The notes: generated from the sequence alone by a model not told the origin. 64,000 nucleotides of DNA from Pseudomonas sp. SL4(2022) (GCF_026625725.1 NZ_CP113060.1:4284001-4348000), one strand, 5' to 3'; shown: positions 1 to 8,059, counted from the first letter of the stretch. Made by a program: numbers and translations.

Positions 1-477
1 CGCAATCGGCAGGGCCACCAGGCTGGAGTCGACCGGTACGCCGTAACGCAGGGCGATATCCACCGGCTCGCGGAACAGGTCGGCATTGCGGTCATTAAGC
101 AGCAGACGCAATTGGATATGCGGGTGCTGCTGCTTGAACTCATCCAACCAGGGCAACAGCACGTTACGGCCGAAATCCGAGGGCGCGGCCAATTGCAGAG
201 TGCCGCTCAGGCCCAGGGTATGGGCCTGCAGCGCCTGCTCGCCTTCGGCCAGGGCGCCCAAGGCCAGGCGCACGCTGTCCAGATAACGGCGGCCTTCATC
301 GGTGAGGCGCAGGCTTCGCGTTGAGCGCACCAGCAGGCGCACACCGAGGCGGGTTTCTAGGCGTTTGATGGCGATACTGGCGGCCGCCGGGGTCAGCTCA
401 AGGGCCCGCGCCGCCGCGGAAAAACTGCCGCTGTCGGCCGTACGCACGAAGATGTCCAGATCAAGAATCGAGCTCAT
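1..477 (-). CDS. LysR-family transcriptional regulator (3' end cut by window edge)
   Basis: The 159 visible codons show an N-terminal winged helix-turn-helix (residues about 1-60; FVRTADSGSFSAAARAL, then KRLETRLGVRLLVRSTR) followed by the start of the LysR substrate-binding domain (LQLAAPSDFGRNVLLP). The start ATG at 477 opens with MSSILDLDIF, the usual spacing before the helix-turn-helix. The rest of the effector domain lies outside the window. It is divergent from the VOC/Old Yellow Enzyme genes starting at 575, the classic LysR arrangement, so it probably controls that operon and itself. Its inducer cannot be read from the sequence; an electrophile or quinone is a guess from the neighbours. 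Confidence 0.93.
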   Translation of the reverse strand, partial: MSSILDLDIFVRTADSGSFSAAARALELTPAAASIAIKRLETRLGVRLLVRSTRSLRLTDEGRRYLDSVRLALGALAEGEQALQAHTLGLSGTLQLAAPSDFGRNVLLPWLDEFKQQHPHIQLRLLLNDRNADLFREPVDIALRYGVPVDSSLVALPIA

Positions 478-574
478 TGATAAAAACTCTTAACAAGTGA
501 TTCCTTTTTACCCGGCTTTTTCCGCCACTACCATTGTTTGATCATGCAACCACGCCCACCACGGAGCAGTGACC

Positions 575-985
575 ATGACCTGGCACTTCGATCACCTGGC
601 ATTCAACACCCACGACGGCGCGCCGTTGCAGCGCCTGTTTGGCGACCTGCTCGGCCTGCAGGCGGGCCCACGGCCGCCCTTCCCGTTCCCTGGCCGCTGG
701 CTGTATCAGGGCGACCAGGCGCTGGTGCATGTCATTGAGCGCGGCGATGTGAGCGAACCTATCCTCAGCCATATTGCCTTGTACACCGACAGCGATGCTG
801 CGGTGGTATTGCAGCGAGTACAAGCCAGTGGCCTGCCCCATCAGATCGCTCAGGTGCCGGAAGACGGTCTCTGGCAAATCTTCGTACAGCTCCCCGGCGG
901 CCTGCTGCTGGAACTGGATGCACCAGCCGCGCAACCCCTGCCCAGCACTTATCACTATCAGAACAACGCCGGCGCACCGGCCTGA
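575..985 (+). CDS. VOC-superfamily (glyoxalase/dioxygenase-fold) protein
   Basis: A 136-residue protein opening TWHFDHLAFNTHDG, the typical first beta-strand and metal-binding His region of vicinal-oxygen-chelate proteins, with a second half containing LSHIALYTDS and FVQLPGGLLLELDAP. The final Glu (LLELD) fits the usual third metal ligand. The ATG at 575 is chosen over a GTG at 569 because GGAG at 563-566 sits 8 bases before it. It is the first gene of a plus-strand run with an Old Yellow Enzyme, an ABM protein and a dehydrogenase, and is divergent from a LysR gene. Substrate unknown; glyoxalase-like detoxification is an inference. Confidence 0.8.
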   Translation: MTWHFDHLAFNTHDGAPLQRLFGDLLGLQAGPRPPFPFPGRWLYQGDQALVHVIERGDVSEPILSHIALYTDSDAAVVLQRVQASGLPHQIAQVPEDGLWQIFVQLPGGLLLELDAPAAQPLPSTYHYQNNAGAPA

Positions 986-1008
986 ACCTGCCAACAAGGA
1001 ACCTGCAC

Positions 1009-2124
1009 ATGACCACTAACACGCTGTTTCACCCCCTGACCCTGGCTGGCCGTGAACTGCCCAACCGCATTGTGATGGCCCCCATGACCCGCGCCCGCAG
1101 CAGCCAGCCCGGCGACAGTGCCAACGCGCTGATGGCCGAGTATTACGCCCAGCGTGCCAGCGCCGGCCTGATCATCACGGAAGCCACGCAGATCAGCCCT
1201 CAGGGCAAGGGCTACAGCTTTACTCCAGGCATTTACAGCGCCGAGCAAGTCAGTGGTTGGCGGCAAGTGACCGATGCCGTGCATGCCGCCGGTGGGCGCA
1301 TCTACCTGCAGCTCTGGCACGTGGGGCGCATGTCCCATTCCAGCTTTCATGCCGATGGCTTGCCGGTGGCGCCGTCCGCGCTGGCACCGGATGCGCAGGT
1401 GTGGGTGGTGGGTGACGATGGCGTCGGCCGTATGCTCGACTGCCCGACACCACGTGAACTGAGCAGCACCGACATCGCCGCCATCATCGAGGACTACCGC
1501 CGCGCCGCGCGCAATGCCGACCTCGCGGGTTTTGACGGGGTGGAGATCCATGGCGCCAATGGCTATCTGATCGACCAGTTTCTGCGCAGCACCTCTAATC
1601 AGCGCAGCGATGCTTATGGTGGCAGCCGAGAGCGGCGCCTGCGTTTTCTTCAGGAGGTGGTCAGCGCCGTGGCCGAAGAGATCGGCGCGGCGCGGGTGGG
1701 TGTGCGCCTGGCACCGTTTATCACTGCACGCAACATGGCCTGCCCGGACATTATCCCGACCATCCTTGAGGCTGCCGCGTACCTTGACCGCGTAGGTATC
1801 GGTTACCTGCACCTGTCGGAAGCCGACTGGGATGACGCCCCGCAGATCCCCCAGGAGTTTCGCCTGTTGCTGCGCGCGGCCTATCGCGGCGTCATCATCG
1901 TGGCTGGGCGCTATACCCGTGAGCGCGGCGAGGATTTGCTGCAACAAGGGCTGGTGGACATGATCGCCTTTGGCCGTCCGTTTATTGCCAACCCCGACCT
2001 GCCAGCGCGCCTGGCCCAACAGTTGCCGTTGGCCGACTTTGACGGCGCACGCCTGTTTGGTGGCGATGCCCAAGGTTATAGCGATTACCCGGCATACCCG
2101 CGTGACCGCGAGGCGCGCCCATGA
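1009..2124 (+). CDS. Old Yellow Enzyme family ene-reductase (NemA/XenA type)
   Basis: A 371-residue FMN-dependent NAD(P)H:flavin oxidoreductase of the Old Yellow Enzyme family, expected to reduce activated C=C bonds, quinones or nitro-esters in the cytoplasm. It covers the full TIM barrel: MAPMTRAR near residues 23-30, the substrate-binding pair His181/Asn184 followed by catalytic Tyr186 in HGANGYLIDQFL, SDAYGGS near 200-206 and the phosphate-binding end GRPFIANPDLPAR. Its stop overlaps the next start as ATGA (2121-2124), showing translational coupling with the ABM protein. Together with the VOC protein and the dehydrogenase it suggests a reactive-electrophile response controlled by the divergent LysR gene. 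The exact subfamily and substrate are not settled. Confidence 0.92.
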   Translation: MTTNTLFHPLTLAGRELPNRIVMAPMTRARSSQPGDSANALMAEYYAQRASAGLIITEATQISPQGKGYSFTPGIYSAEQVSGWRQVTDAVHAAGGRIYLQLWHVGRMSHSSFHADGLPVAPSALAPDAQVWVVGDDGVGRMLDCPTPRELSSTDIAAIIEDYRRAARNADLAGFDGVEIHGANGYLIDQFLRSTSNQRSDAYGGSRERRLRFLQEVVSAVAEEIGAARVGVRLAPFITARNMACPDIIPTILEAAAYLDRVGIGYLHLSEADWDDAPQIPQEFRLLLRAAYRGVIIVAGRYTRERGEDLLQQGLVDMIAFGRPFIANPDLPARLAQQLPLADFDGARLFGGDAQGYSDYPAYPRDREARP

Positions 2125-2414
2125 GCAACGCCGTACATTTACTCGCCACCCTGCACGCCCATCCAGGCCATGGCCCGACACTTGAAGCCGCCTTGCGCCA
2201 ATTGGTGCCGGCCAGCCGGGCCGAAGCTGGCTGCCTGCAGTATGAGTTGCACCAGGACCGCGACACGCCTGAGCGTTTCTACATGCTGGAAATCTGGCGC
2301 AGTGCCGCCGCCCTGGAGCACCATCGGCAGACTGAACACTTTCTGCGCTTTGGTCGCGAACACGGCCACCTGCTGGCCAATTTCAAACTCACCTACCACA
2401 CCCCACTTGCCTGA
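2121..2414 (+). CDS. Antibiotic-biosynthesis-monooxygenase (ABM/YgiN) fold protein
   Basis: A 97-residue single-domain protein with the ABM dimeric alpha/beta-barrel pattern: LLATLHAHPGHGPTLEAAL, then AGCLQYELHQDRDTPERFYMLEIW, then ALEHHRQTEHFLRF. YgiN-type members act as quinol monooxygenases or bind reactive aromatics without cofactor. The start overlaps the stop of the ene-reductase by four bases, so the two are probably made together. The length is normal for the family. Quinol oxidation is an inference from family and context; the active site cannot be confirmed by eye. Confidence 0.82.
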   Translation: MSNAVHLLATLHAHPGHGPTLEAALRQLVPASRAEAGCLQYELHQDRDTPERFYMLEIWRSAAALEHHRQTEHFLRFGREHGHLLANFKLTYHTPLA

Positions 2415-2432
2415 CTATCACGGAGTTTTTGC

Positions 2433-3446
2433 ATGAAAGCCGTCGCCTATTACCAGTCTCTGCCCAGCAGCGACGCAGAGTCGTTACTGGACATCGAACT
2501 GCCCGCGCCCACACCCGGCCCAAGGGACCTGCTGGTGCAAGTACGGGCCATCTCAGTCAACCCGGTGGACACAAAAATTCGCAGCAATGTCGCCCCCACC
2601 GACAGCCAGGCCAAGGTGCTGGGCTGGGACGTGGCCGGCGTGGTACAGGCGGTGGGCAGCGACGTCAGCCTGTTTCAGGTCGGTGACGAGGTGTATTACG
2701 CCGGCGCCCTGCAACGTGCCGGCGGCAACAGCGAACTGCATGTGGTGGACGAGCGCATCGTCGGCCACAAGCCAACGCGCCTGGGTTTTGCCGAAGCCGC
2801 CGCCCTGCCCCTGACCGCCATCACCGCCTGGGAGCTGCTGTTCGAACGCCTGAAGATCGCCCAAGGCAGCGCCAGCAACGGGCAAAGCCTGCTGATCATC
2901 GGCGCCGCCGGTGGCGTTGGCTCGATCCTCACCCAACTGGCGCGCCAGCTCACCGGCCTGACGGTGATCGGCACCGCCTCGCGCCCGGAAACCGCCGCCT
3001 GGGTTAAGCAATTGGGCGCCCACCATGTGATCGACCACAGCCAGCCCTTGCTGCCACAGCTTCAGCAATTGGGTATCCAGCAGGTCGACCATGTGGCCAG
3101 TCTGACCCACACCGACCAGCACTACGACCAGCTGATCGAAGCCCTGGCACCCCAGGGGCAACTGGCGCTGATCGACGACCCGGCCCAGCTTGATGTGGTC
3201 AAACTCAAGCGCAAGAGCCTGTCGCTGCACTGGGAGTTCATGTACACCCGCTCGCTGTTCGAAACCCCGGACATGCAAGCCCAACACGCATTGCTTGAGC
3301 AGGTCGCCCAACTGGTCGACGGCGGCATTTTGCGCACCACCCTGGGCGAGCACTTCGGCCGCATCAACGCCAATAACCTGCGGCGAGCCCACGCTCAACT
3401 GGAAAGTGGCACTTCACGCGGCAAGATTGTTCTGGAAGGCTTTTAG
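2433..3446 (+). CDS. Zinc-type alcohol dehydrogenase/quinone oxidoreductase family protein (MDR)
   Basis: A 337-residue medium-chain dehydrogenase/reductase. The N-terminal GroES-like domain has SVNPVDTKIR and GWDVAGVVQAVGSDV; the Rossmann domain has the nucleotide-binding turn GAAGGVGSILTQLAR near residues 155-170. The characteristic catalytic zinc Cys/His set is not evident, fitting the quinone-oxidoreductase-like, zinc-free branch, probably NADPH-dependent. It begins 18 bases after the ABM gene with a GGAG-like site and closes the putative detoxification operon. Nothing resembling a strong terminator follows; the dusA scar begins immediately. Confidence 0.87.
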   Translation: MKAVAYYQSLPSSDAESLLDIELPAPTPGPRDLLVQVRAISVNPVDTKIRSNVAPTDSQAKVLGWDVAGVVQAVGSDVSLFQVGDEVYYAGALQRAGGNSELHVVDERIVGHKPTRLGFAEAAALPLTAITAWELLFERLKIAQGSASNGQSLLIIGAAGGVGSILTQLARQLTGLTVIGTASRPETAAWVKQLGAHHVIDHSQPLLPQLQQLGIQQVDHVASLTHTDQHYDQLIEALAPQGQLALIDDPAQLDVVKLKRKSLSLHWEFMYTRSLFETPDMQAQHALLEQVAQLVDGGILRTTLGEHFGRINANNLRRAHAQLESGTSRGKIVLEGF

Positions 3447-3563
3447 GCTTAGCAATAACAGGAACACTGCCATCTTGCTCGACGGTGCTCCAAGATCACG
3501 GACGCCGTCGACAAGAAGTGACTCGCCTCAGCCGCCTTCTTGCGCGCGAAGGTCTAACTCTCT

Positions 3564-3577
3564 GTGTAAACTTACAC
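3564..3577. repeat. Short inverted repeat GTGTAA-AC-TTACAC
   Basis: GTGTAA and TTACAC form perfect 6-base arms around a 2-base spacer; a further GTGTAA lies at 3605-3610. The three hexamers surround the truncated end of the integrase remnant and could be recombinase or excisionase arm sites, or simply an operator. Function not demonstrable from sequence. Confidence 0.35.
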
Positions 3578-3591
3578 CCCCATTTTTAAAA

Positions 3592-3654
3592 TCAAACTTG
3601 TACGGTGTAACTGACCGTGCCATCAGCCCTCTTTCGCGGTCTGATCGTTGCCAT
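3592..3654 (-). pseudogene. Tyrosine-recombinase (integrase) N-terminal remnant
   Basis: From an ATG at 3652-3654 the minus strand encodes MATIRPRKRADGTVSYTVQV and then a TGA. The MATIR-x-R-K-R-x-DGT-x-x-YTVQV pattern is the usual opening beta-strand segment of phage/island tyrosine recombinases, which normally continue for about 380 more residues. Here homology stops abruptly, followed by AT-rich sequence. Position and orientation, reading away from dusA just upstream of it, are those of integrases of dusA-associated islands. The match is short, so the call rests on the motif plus the location. Confidence 0.5.
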
Positions 3655-3776
3655 GGTGGTACATCCTATTGGCCGTCGGTACACGCAAGCACTGGGGCGG
3701 TACAGCCCACCACCCAGCTTTAAAAATGCCCGCCACCCCTGGAAACACGCCTGAAACACGCACACCGGAGACACCC

Positions 3777-4781
3777 ATGCTACAAGGCTTAACCCCAGCA
3801 ACCTCGCCGCCTACGGTGTCCCGTCGCTTCTCCGTTGCGCCGATGATGGATTGGACAGATCGTCATTGCCGTTTTTTCCTGCGTCAGCTTTCACGGCACG
3901 CGCTGCTTTACACCGAAATGGTCACCACGGGGGCCATTTTGCACGGTGATGCAGAACGCTTTTTGCGACACAACGTGGCGGAATACCCGCTGGCCCTGCA
4001 GCTCGGCGGCAGCGTGCCGGCGGATCTGGCGGCATGCGCCAAGCTGGCACAAGCCGCAGGCTACAACGAGGTGAACCTCAACGTCGGCTGCCCGAGTGAT
4101 CGGGTGCAGAACAACATGATCGGCGCCTGTTTGATGGGCCACCCACAACTTGTAGCTGACTGCGTGAAAGCCATGCAAGATGCGGTGGCTATCCCGGTTA
4201 CGGTGAAGCACCGAATTGGTATCAACGGCCGCGACAGCTATGCCGAGCTGTGCGACTTCGTCGGCACCGTGCGCGATGCCGGCTGCCGCAGCTTTACCGT
4301 GCATGCGCGCATCGCCATTCTCGAAGGGCTCTCACCCAAGGAGAACCGTGAAATACCGCCATTGCGTTATGAGGTCGCGGCGCAACTCAAACAGGACTTC
4401 CCCGAGCTGGAAATTATCCTCAATGGCGGCATCAAGACCCTGGAAGACTGCCAACAGCACCTGCAGACCTTCGATGGCGTGATGCTGGGCCGCGAGGCTT
4501 ATCACAACCCTTACCTGCTGGCGCAGGTGGACCAACTGCTGTTCGGCTCAACGCGCGCCGTAATGAGCCGCTTCGAGGCGATGCAGAGCATGCACAGCTA
4601 TATCGCCGCGCACCTCGCAGAAGGCGGCAGCATGCACCACATCACCCGCCATATGCTCGGCCTGGGCCAGGGTTTCAACGGCGCGCGGCGCTTTCGCCAA
4701 CTGCTCTCGGTGGACATTCACAAGACCAGCGAGCCCTTGGCGCTGTTCGATCAAGCGGCGCAATTGCTGCAAGGCCGCTGA
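3777..4781 (+). CDS. dusA: tRNA-dihydrouridine(20/20a) synthase DusA
   Basis: A 334-residue FMN enzyme that reduces uridine to dihydrouridine at positions 20/20a of the tRNA D-loop using NADPH. The N-terminal TIM barrel has SVAPMMDWTDRHCRFF (residues 19-34), catalytic Cys105 in NLNVGCPSDRVQ and the phosphate-binding GVMLGREAYHNPY; the C-terminal helical tRNA-binding domain has HMLGLGQGFNGARRFR. The ATG at 3777 is preceded by CGGAG at a good distance; a longer in-frame reading upstream enters non-conserved scar sequence and is rejected. The 5' end of dusA is a recognised attachment site for genomic islands, and an integrase remnant lies just upstream. Confidence 0.96.
   Translation: MLQGLTPATSPPTVSRRFSVAPMMDWTDRHCRFFLRQLSRHALLYTEMVTTGAILHGDAERFLRHNVAEYPLALQLGGSVPADLAACAKLAQAAGYNEVNLNVGCPSDRVQNNMIGACLMGHPQLVADCVKAMQDAVAIPVTVKHRIGINGRDSYAELCDFVGTVRDAGCRSFTVHARIAILEGLSPKENREIPPLRYEVAAQLKQDFPELEIILNGGIKTLEDCQQHLQTFDGVMLGREAYHNPYLLAQVDQLLFGSTRAVMSRFEAMQSMHSYIAAHLAEGGSMHHITRHMLGLGQGFNGARRFRQLLSVDIHKTSEPLALFDQAAQLLQGR
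3831..3866 (+). other. Candidate island attachment core inside dusA
   Basis: Codons for SVAPMMDWTDRH form the highly conserved 5' segment of dusA that serves as the attachment site for dusA-specific integrases in other bacteria. No second copy was found in this window, consistent with an island that has been lost. The exact core cannot be defined without an intact relative. Confidence 0.35.
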
Positions 4782-4822
4782 CTCGGGTAAGGTCGGTGCA
4801 TCTGCAACGACAAGGCTGTGTC

Positions 4823-5749
4823 ATGACCTCAAAGCTGGATCAACTCAAGCAGTTCACCACGGTGGTCGCCGATACCGGCGACCTCAACGCCATCGCCCGC
4901 CTGAAGCCGGTTGATGCCACCACCAATCCTTCCCTGCTGCTCAAAGCCGCTGCCATGCCTGGCTATAGCGAACAGCTGAAACGTGCCGTCGACACCAGCC
5001 AGGGCGACCTCGGCCTGGCCTGCGATCACTTCGGCGTCGCAGTAGGCGGAGAGATCCTCAAGATCATTCCGGGGCGTATTTCCACCGAGGTGGACGCGCG
5101 CCTGTCCTTCGACACCCAGGCCACCCTGCACCGCGCTGAACGCCTGATTGGCTTGTATGAAGAGGCCGGCATTGGTCGCGAGCGTGTACTGATCAAGATC
5201 GCCTCGACCTGGGAAGGCATTCGCGCCGCCGAGCAACTGGAAAAAGCCGGCATTCAGTGCAACCTGACGCTGCTGTTCTCTTTCGCCCAAGCCCAGGCCT
5301 GCGCCGATGCCGGCGTATTTTTGATTTCGCCCTTCGTCGGGCGCATCTACGACTGGTACAAGAAGGCTGAAGGCCGTGATTTTGTCGGCGCAGAAGACCC
5401 CGGCGTGCAGTCGGTTACGCGCATCTACAACTACTACAAGGCCAACGCCTACCAGACCGTGGTGATGGGCGCGAGCTTCCGCAATATCGGCCAAATCGAA
5501 CAACTGGCCGGCTGTGATCGCCTGACCATCAACCCAGAGTTGCTGCAGCAACTGGCCGATGACCAGCAGCCACTGGCGCGTCTACTCAGCCCTGGAAAAG
5601 CTGCCGAAGCCAAGCAGAGCCTGAGCGAAAGCCAATTCCGCTGGGCCATGAATGAAGACGCCATGGCCACGGAAAAACTCGCTGAAGGCATTCGTCTGTT
5701 TGCCCGCGATCAGGAAAAGCTGGAAAAACTGCTGACTGCTCAAGCCTGA
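4823..5749 (+). CDS. tal: Transaldolase (TalB type)
   Basis: A 308-residue cytoplasmic pentose-phosphate-pathway enzyme that moves a dihydroxyacetone unit between sedoheptulose-7-phosphate and glyceraldehyde-3-phosphate. Diagnostic segments are DATTNPSLLLKAA (residues 31-43), the Schiff-base lysine Lys125 in VLIKIASTWEG, NLTLLFSFAQA and SPFVGRIYDWYKK. The start at 4823 gives the expected MTSKLDQLKQF opening; an upstream in-frame start would add nine non-conserved residues. It follows dusA by 41 bases and is followed by a perfect 13-bp terminator, so dusA-tal may be cotranscribed. Confidence 0.97.
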   Translation: MTSKLDQLKQFTTVVADTGDLNAIARLKPVDATTNPSLLLKAAAMPGYSEQLKRAVDTSQGDLGLACDHFGVAVGGEILKIIPGRISTEVDARLSFDTQATLHRAERLIGLYEEAGIGRERVLIKIASTWEGIRAAEQLEKAGIQCNLTLLFSFAQAQACADAGVFLISPFVGRIYDWYKKAEGRDFVGAEDPGVQSVTRIYNYYKANAYQTVVMGASFRNIGQIEQLAGCDRLTINPELLQQLADDQQPLARLLSPGKAAEAKQSLSESQFRWAMNEDAMATEKLAEGIRLFARDQEKLEKLLTAQA

Positions 5750-5762
5750 ATAACCTGAATGC

Positions 5763-5791
5763 AAACGGGGCGCTCATTGAGCGCCCCGTTT
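5763..5791. terminator. Rho-independent terminator, bidirectional
   Basis: A perfect 13-bp stem (5763-5775 with 5779-5791; GGGGCGCTC core) around a 3-base loop, flanked by A-rich sequence on the left and T-rich on the right. It separates the convergent tal and rssC genes and can serve both. Confidence 0.9.
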
Positions 5792-5806
5792 GTTGAATGC
5801 CCCGAG

Positions 5807-6301
5807 TCAGTGGTGTTCGAGGGCATTGACCAGATCGTGGAAAGCTTCGCGATTGGAGTCGTTCAGCCCCATCAGAATGCGGTGCGCTTCCAGCACCTTG
5901 GCGCGCACCAGCTCTTCCGACTGATCCTGCGACGGCAGGTCGTCCAGACAATCCGGACACGGTACAGGTGTGTCGACGATATTGAAGACCTGATCGAACC
6001 CCATCGACTGCAACAGTCGAGTGATATCGGCGTGGGTGGTCACCACTGTCGGCAACAGACCGATCTTCTGCCGCGAGAGAATCGACAGCTTGGCCAAAAG
6101 CCCAAGGGTCGTGCTGTCGATACTGCGGGTCTCGGTCAGATCAATCACGATGGCTGAGAAATTCAGCGCAGTGAAGATTTTCTCAATGGTCGCATCCAGA
6201 GCCGAACAAAGTGTCAGGCGTACCTCACCCACAAACTTCAGGATGAAGGTACCATCTTGTTCGGCAAACTGAATTCTACCGGGGCTTATCCCAGGGTTCA
6301 T
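5807..6301 (-). CDS. rssC: STAS-domain anti-sigma-factor antagonist (RssC-like)
   Basis: A 164-residue protein with a STAS domain in the first ~110 residues: FILKFVGEVRLTLCSALDA, then VIDLTETRSIDSTTLGLLAKL, where the Ser in DST is the usual phosphorylation site of antagonists. The remaining ~50 residues (with CPDCLDD) are a small extension. The start overlaps the upstream response-regulator phosphatase stop (ATGA, 6298-6301). In Pseudomonas such pairs form a partner-switching module in which the phosphatase dephosphorylates the antagonist; the name follows the dusA-tal-rssC-rssB gene order. The anti-sigma target is not in this window. Confidence 0.85.
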   Translation of the reverse strand: MNPGISPGRIQFAEQDGTFILKFVGEVRLTLCSALDATIEKIFTALNFSAIVIDLTETRSIDSTTLGLLAKLSILSRQKIGLLPTVVTTHADITRLLQSMGFDQVFNIVDTPVPCPDCLDDLPSQDQSEELVRAKVLEAHRILMGLNDSNREAFHDLVNALEHH

Positions 6302-7482
6302 GCAAGGTTCCTGCTCAACACCAGCAAGGCAATATCATCCGGCATATCCCCCAGATTGGCCAGCCCAAAAGCCGTACGCAGGCCATCCAGGGTGCCACCA
6401 GCAGAGCTGATCAGCTGCGGTAACAGGGTTTCCTTGTCTTTCAAGGTATCACCTGGCAGCAGATCGAGAATGCCATCAGAGAGTAACGTCAAACTGAAGG
6501 CCTTTGGCAACTCCAGTTCCAGATCTTTGTACTCAGCTTCGACAAACAACCCAACCGGTAAGCCACGCCCTTCCAGATAACGCGCCTGACCATCGCTGTA
6601 AAGCACTGGCAAAGGCAAATGACCGCCAATGCTGTAAGTCAGACGGTTACTCGCCTGATCGATCACACCGCCAAGCATCGTCACGTGCTTGCCCAGCTTG
6701 CAGTTGATCAGGCCGCGATTGATATGACCGAGTACTTCTGAGGGCTTGAAGTCCGGAAAGCTGCCCACTCGGCGCGACTCATACAACAGCCGGGTGGTCA
6801 TAAACTTCAGCAGCACGGTAATGAATGCTGAAGAGGCTCCATGCCCGGAAACATCTGCCAGATAAAACGCAATACGGCTGTCATCGACACGGAAGTAGTC
6901 GACAAAATCGCCGGAGAGGTACAAGGAAGGGATGATCTGGTGCGCAAAACTCAGGCCATCAGCTTGCCAAGGCGTCACTGGCAGCATGTTCATCTGCACC
7001 TGGCGCCCAGCATTCTGGTCTTCTTGCAGTAAGTGCAGGCTGGCTTGCAGCTCACGATTGGCGGTTTCCAGCTCCTCACGATAGCGCTGGTTTTCCAGAC
7101 GCAGGTTGGCACGGTCTAAGGCACGGCGCACAGAGTGCTCCAGCACAGCAAGATCGGCCAAGGGCTTGATCAAATAATCAGCAGCGCCCAGGCGCAAAGC
7201 CTCAACGGCGTCGCTCATCACGCCTGCACCGGAGACCACAACGACCGGGGTTTCTACCTGAAGGGCATTGATGCGGCGGATCAACTCAAGACCATCGACT
7301 TGCGGCATGCGCAGATCACAGATCACCAAATCCGGTGACTCGGCGCGGAACACATCCAACCCCTGCAAACCGTTACTGGCCTGCAGCACATGAAAACCGC
7401 TGTCCTCCAGGTAGGCGGCAAGGCTTGCGCGCACTACATCGTCGTCGTCGATTATCAGCAGCGTGGCACTGGTCATGTGCAT
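6298..7482 (-). CDS. rssB: Response regulator with PP2C-type phosphatase output (RssB-like)
   Basis: About 394 residues. The receiver domain (residues ~6-125) has the acidic cluster IIDDDD, phospho-acceptor Asp56 in VICDLRMPQVDG and the Lys in DYLIKPL. After a coiled-coil-like linker (LENQRYREELETANRELQAS) comes a PPM/RsbU phosphatase domain with SGDFVDYF, LADVSGHGASSAF, LLSDGILDLLP and GDMPDDIALLV, so all metal-binding Asp motifs are present, unlike the degenerate domain of E. coli RssB. The ATG at 7482 has GGAT upstream; a TTG at 7497 is less likely. It is coupled by ATGA overlap to the antagonist gene and probably controls general stress or biofilm responses. Confidence 0.87.
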   Translation of the reverse strand: MHMTSATLLIIDDDDVVRASLAAYLEDSGFHVLQASNGLQGLDVFRAESPDLVICDLRMPQVDGLELIRRINALQVETPVVVVSGAGVMSDAVEALRLGAADYLIKPLADLAVLEHSVRRALDRANLRLENQRYREELETANRELQASLHLLQEDQNAGRQVQMNMLPVTPWQADGLSFAHQIIPSLYLSGDFVDYFRVDDSRIAFYLADVSGHGASSAFITVLLKFMTTRLLYESRRVGSFPDFKPSEVLGHINRGLINCKLGKHVTMLGGVIDQASNRLTYSIGGHLPLPVLYSDGQARYLEGRGLPVGLFVEAEYKDLELELPKAFSLTLLSDGILDLLPGDTLKDKETLLPQLISSAGGTLDGLRTAFGLANLGDMPDDIALLVLSRNLA

Positions 7483-7698
7483 GGGATATCCAGGCAAACT
7501 ACGCCGGGTTTAGGTTGGCATATGCGTCAGACCGCAGGTCTGTCCGCGCAGAGTCAGCTTGCATCACGGCGCAGACGGTACTCCCATCTGCTAGCTGATT
7601 CAAGCGTGCGCCGGTCGTCGTAACACGACTTTACACCTCAAATCGGGCAAGGTTATAAGAGTCTCAGGACAACCCCCATAACAAGAGGAAAGTGCCCC

Positions 7699-7998
7699 AT
7701 GAGTCAGAATGATCGTGCTTACAGCGAGAAACGCGATTACATCCGCATGCGGCTTGAGGCACCTGTTACCTTGCACCATGAGGGGCAGGAAACTCCAGCG
7801 TTGTGCTTGGATCTCTCTAGTACGGGCATGCAACTTGAAGCCAGAAGCAATGTGAAAATGGGCGACAAGGTGCGTATCCATATTGCATCTGATCACAACG
7901 AGTTGCGTGGACTGGATGCTCAGGCAGAAGTCGTTCGCGTATCCGAACTTGAAGATGGTCGACAGGCACTGGGGCTGGCGATCATATCAATGAATTGA
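7699..7998 (+). CDS. PilZ-domain protein (c-di-GMP binding)
   Basis: A 99-residue single PilZ domain. The c-di-GMP-binding signatures are both present: a basic stretch KRDYIRMRLEAP near residues 11-22, and DLSSTGMQLE near 42-51 (D-x-S-x-x-G). AAGAGGAAAG before the ATG is a good ribosome-binding site. No attached effector domain, so it would act by protein contact. It lies divergent from rssB and before a terminator, as a single-gene unit. Confidence 0.9.
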   Translation: MSQNDRAYSEKRDYIRMRLEAPVTLHHEGQETPALCLDLSSTGMQLEARSNVKMGDKVRIHIASDHNELRGLDAQAEVVRVSELEDGRQALGLAIISMN

Positions 7999-8017
7999 TT
8001 CAGCCAGAACAAACGAT

Positions 8018-8040
8018 AAGGCGGCCACTAGGGCCGCCTT
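8018..8040. terminator. Rho-independent terminator
   Basis: AAGGCGGCC (8018-8026) pairs with GGCCGCCTT (8032-8040) around a 5-base loop and is followed by TTTATT. It ends the PilZ gene and faces the convergent mlaA gene. Confidence 0.88.
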
Positions 8041-8059
8041 TTTATTTCAGCCAACAGAC

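Larger units (their letters stand above)
3447..3776. other. Intergenic scar between the dehydrogenase gene and dusA
   Basis: 330 bases without a full gene. It contains a 20-codon minus-strand integrase remnant (3592-3654), three GTGTAA/TTACAC hexamers (3564-3569, 3572-3577, 3605-3610) and an AT-rich tract around 3580-3600. It sits directly upstream of dusA, a known integration hotspot for genomic islands. The dusA ribosome-binding GGAG lies at its right end. I read it as the residue of a lost island. Confidence 0.55.

Noticed and set aside
958..2181. Long minus-strand frame antisense to the ene-reductase
   Set aside because: No family motifs, His/Gly/Arg-rich shadow composition, and fully overlaps a clear plus-strand enzyme; typical GC-rich antisense artefact.
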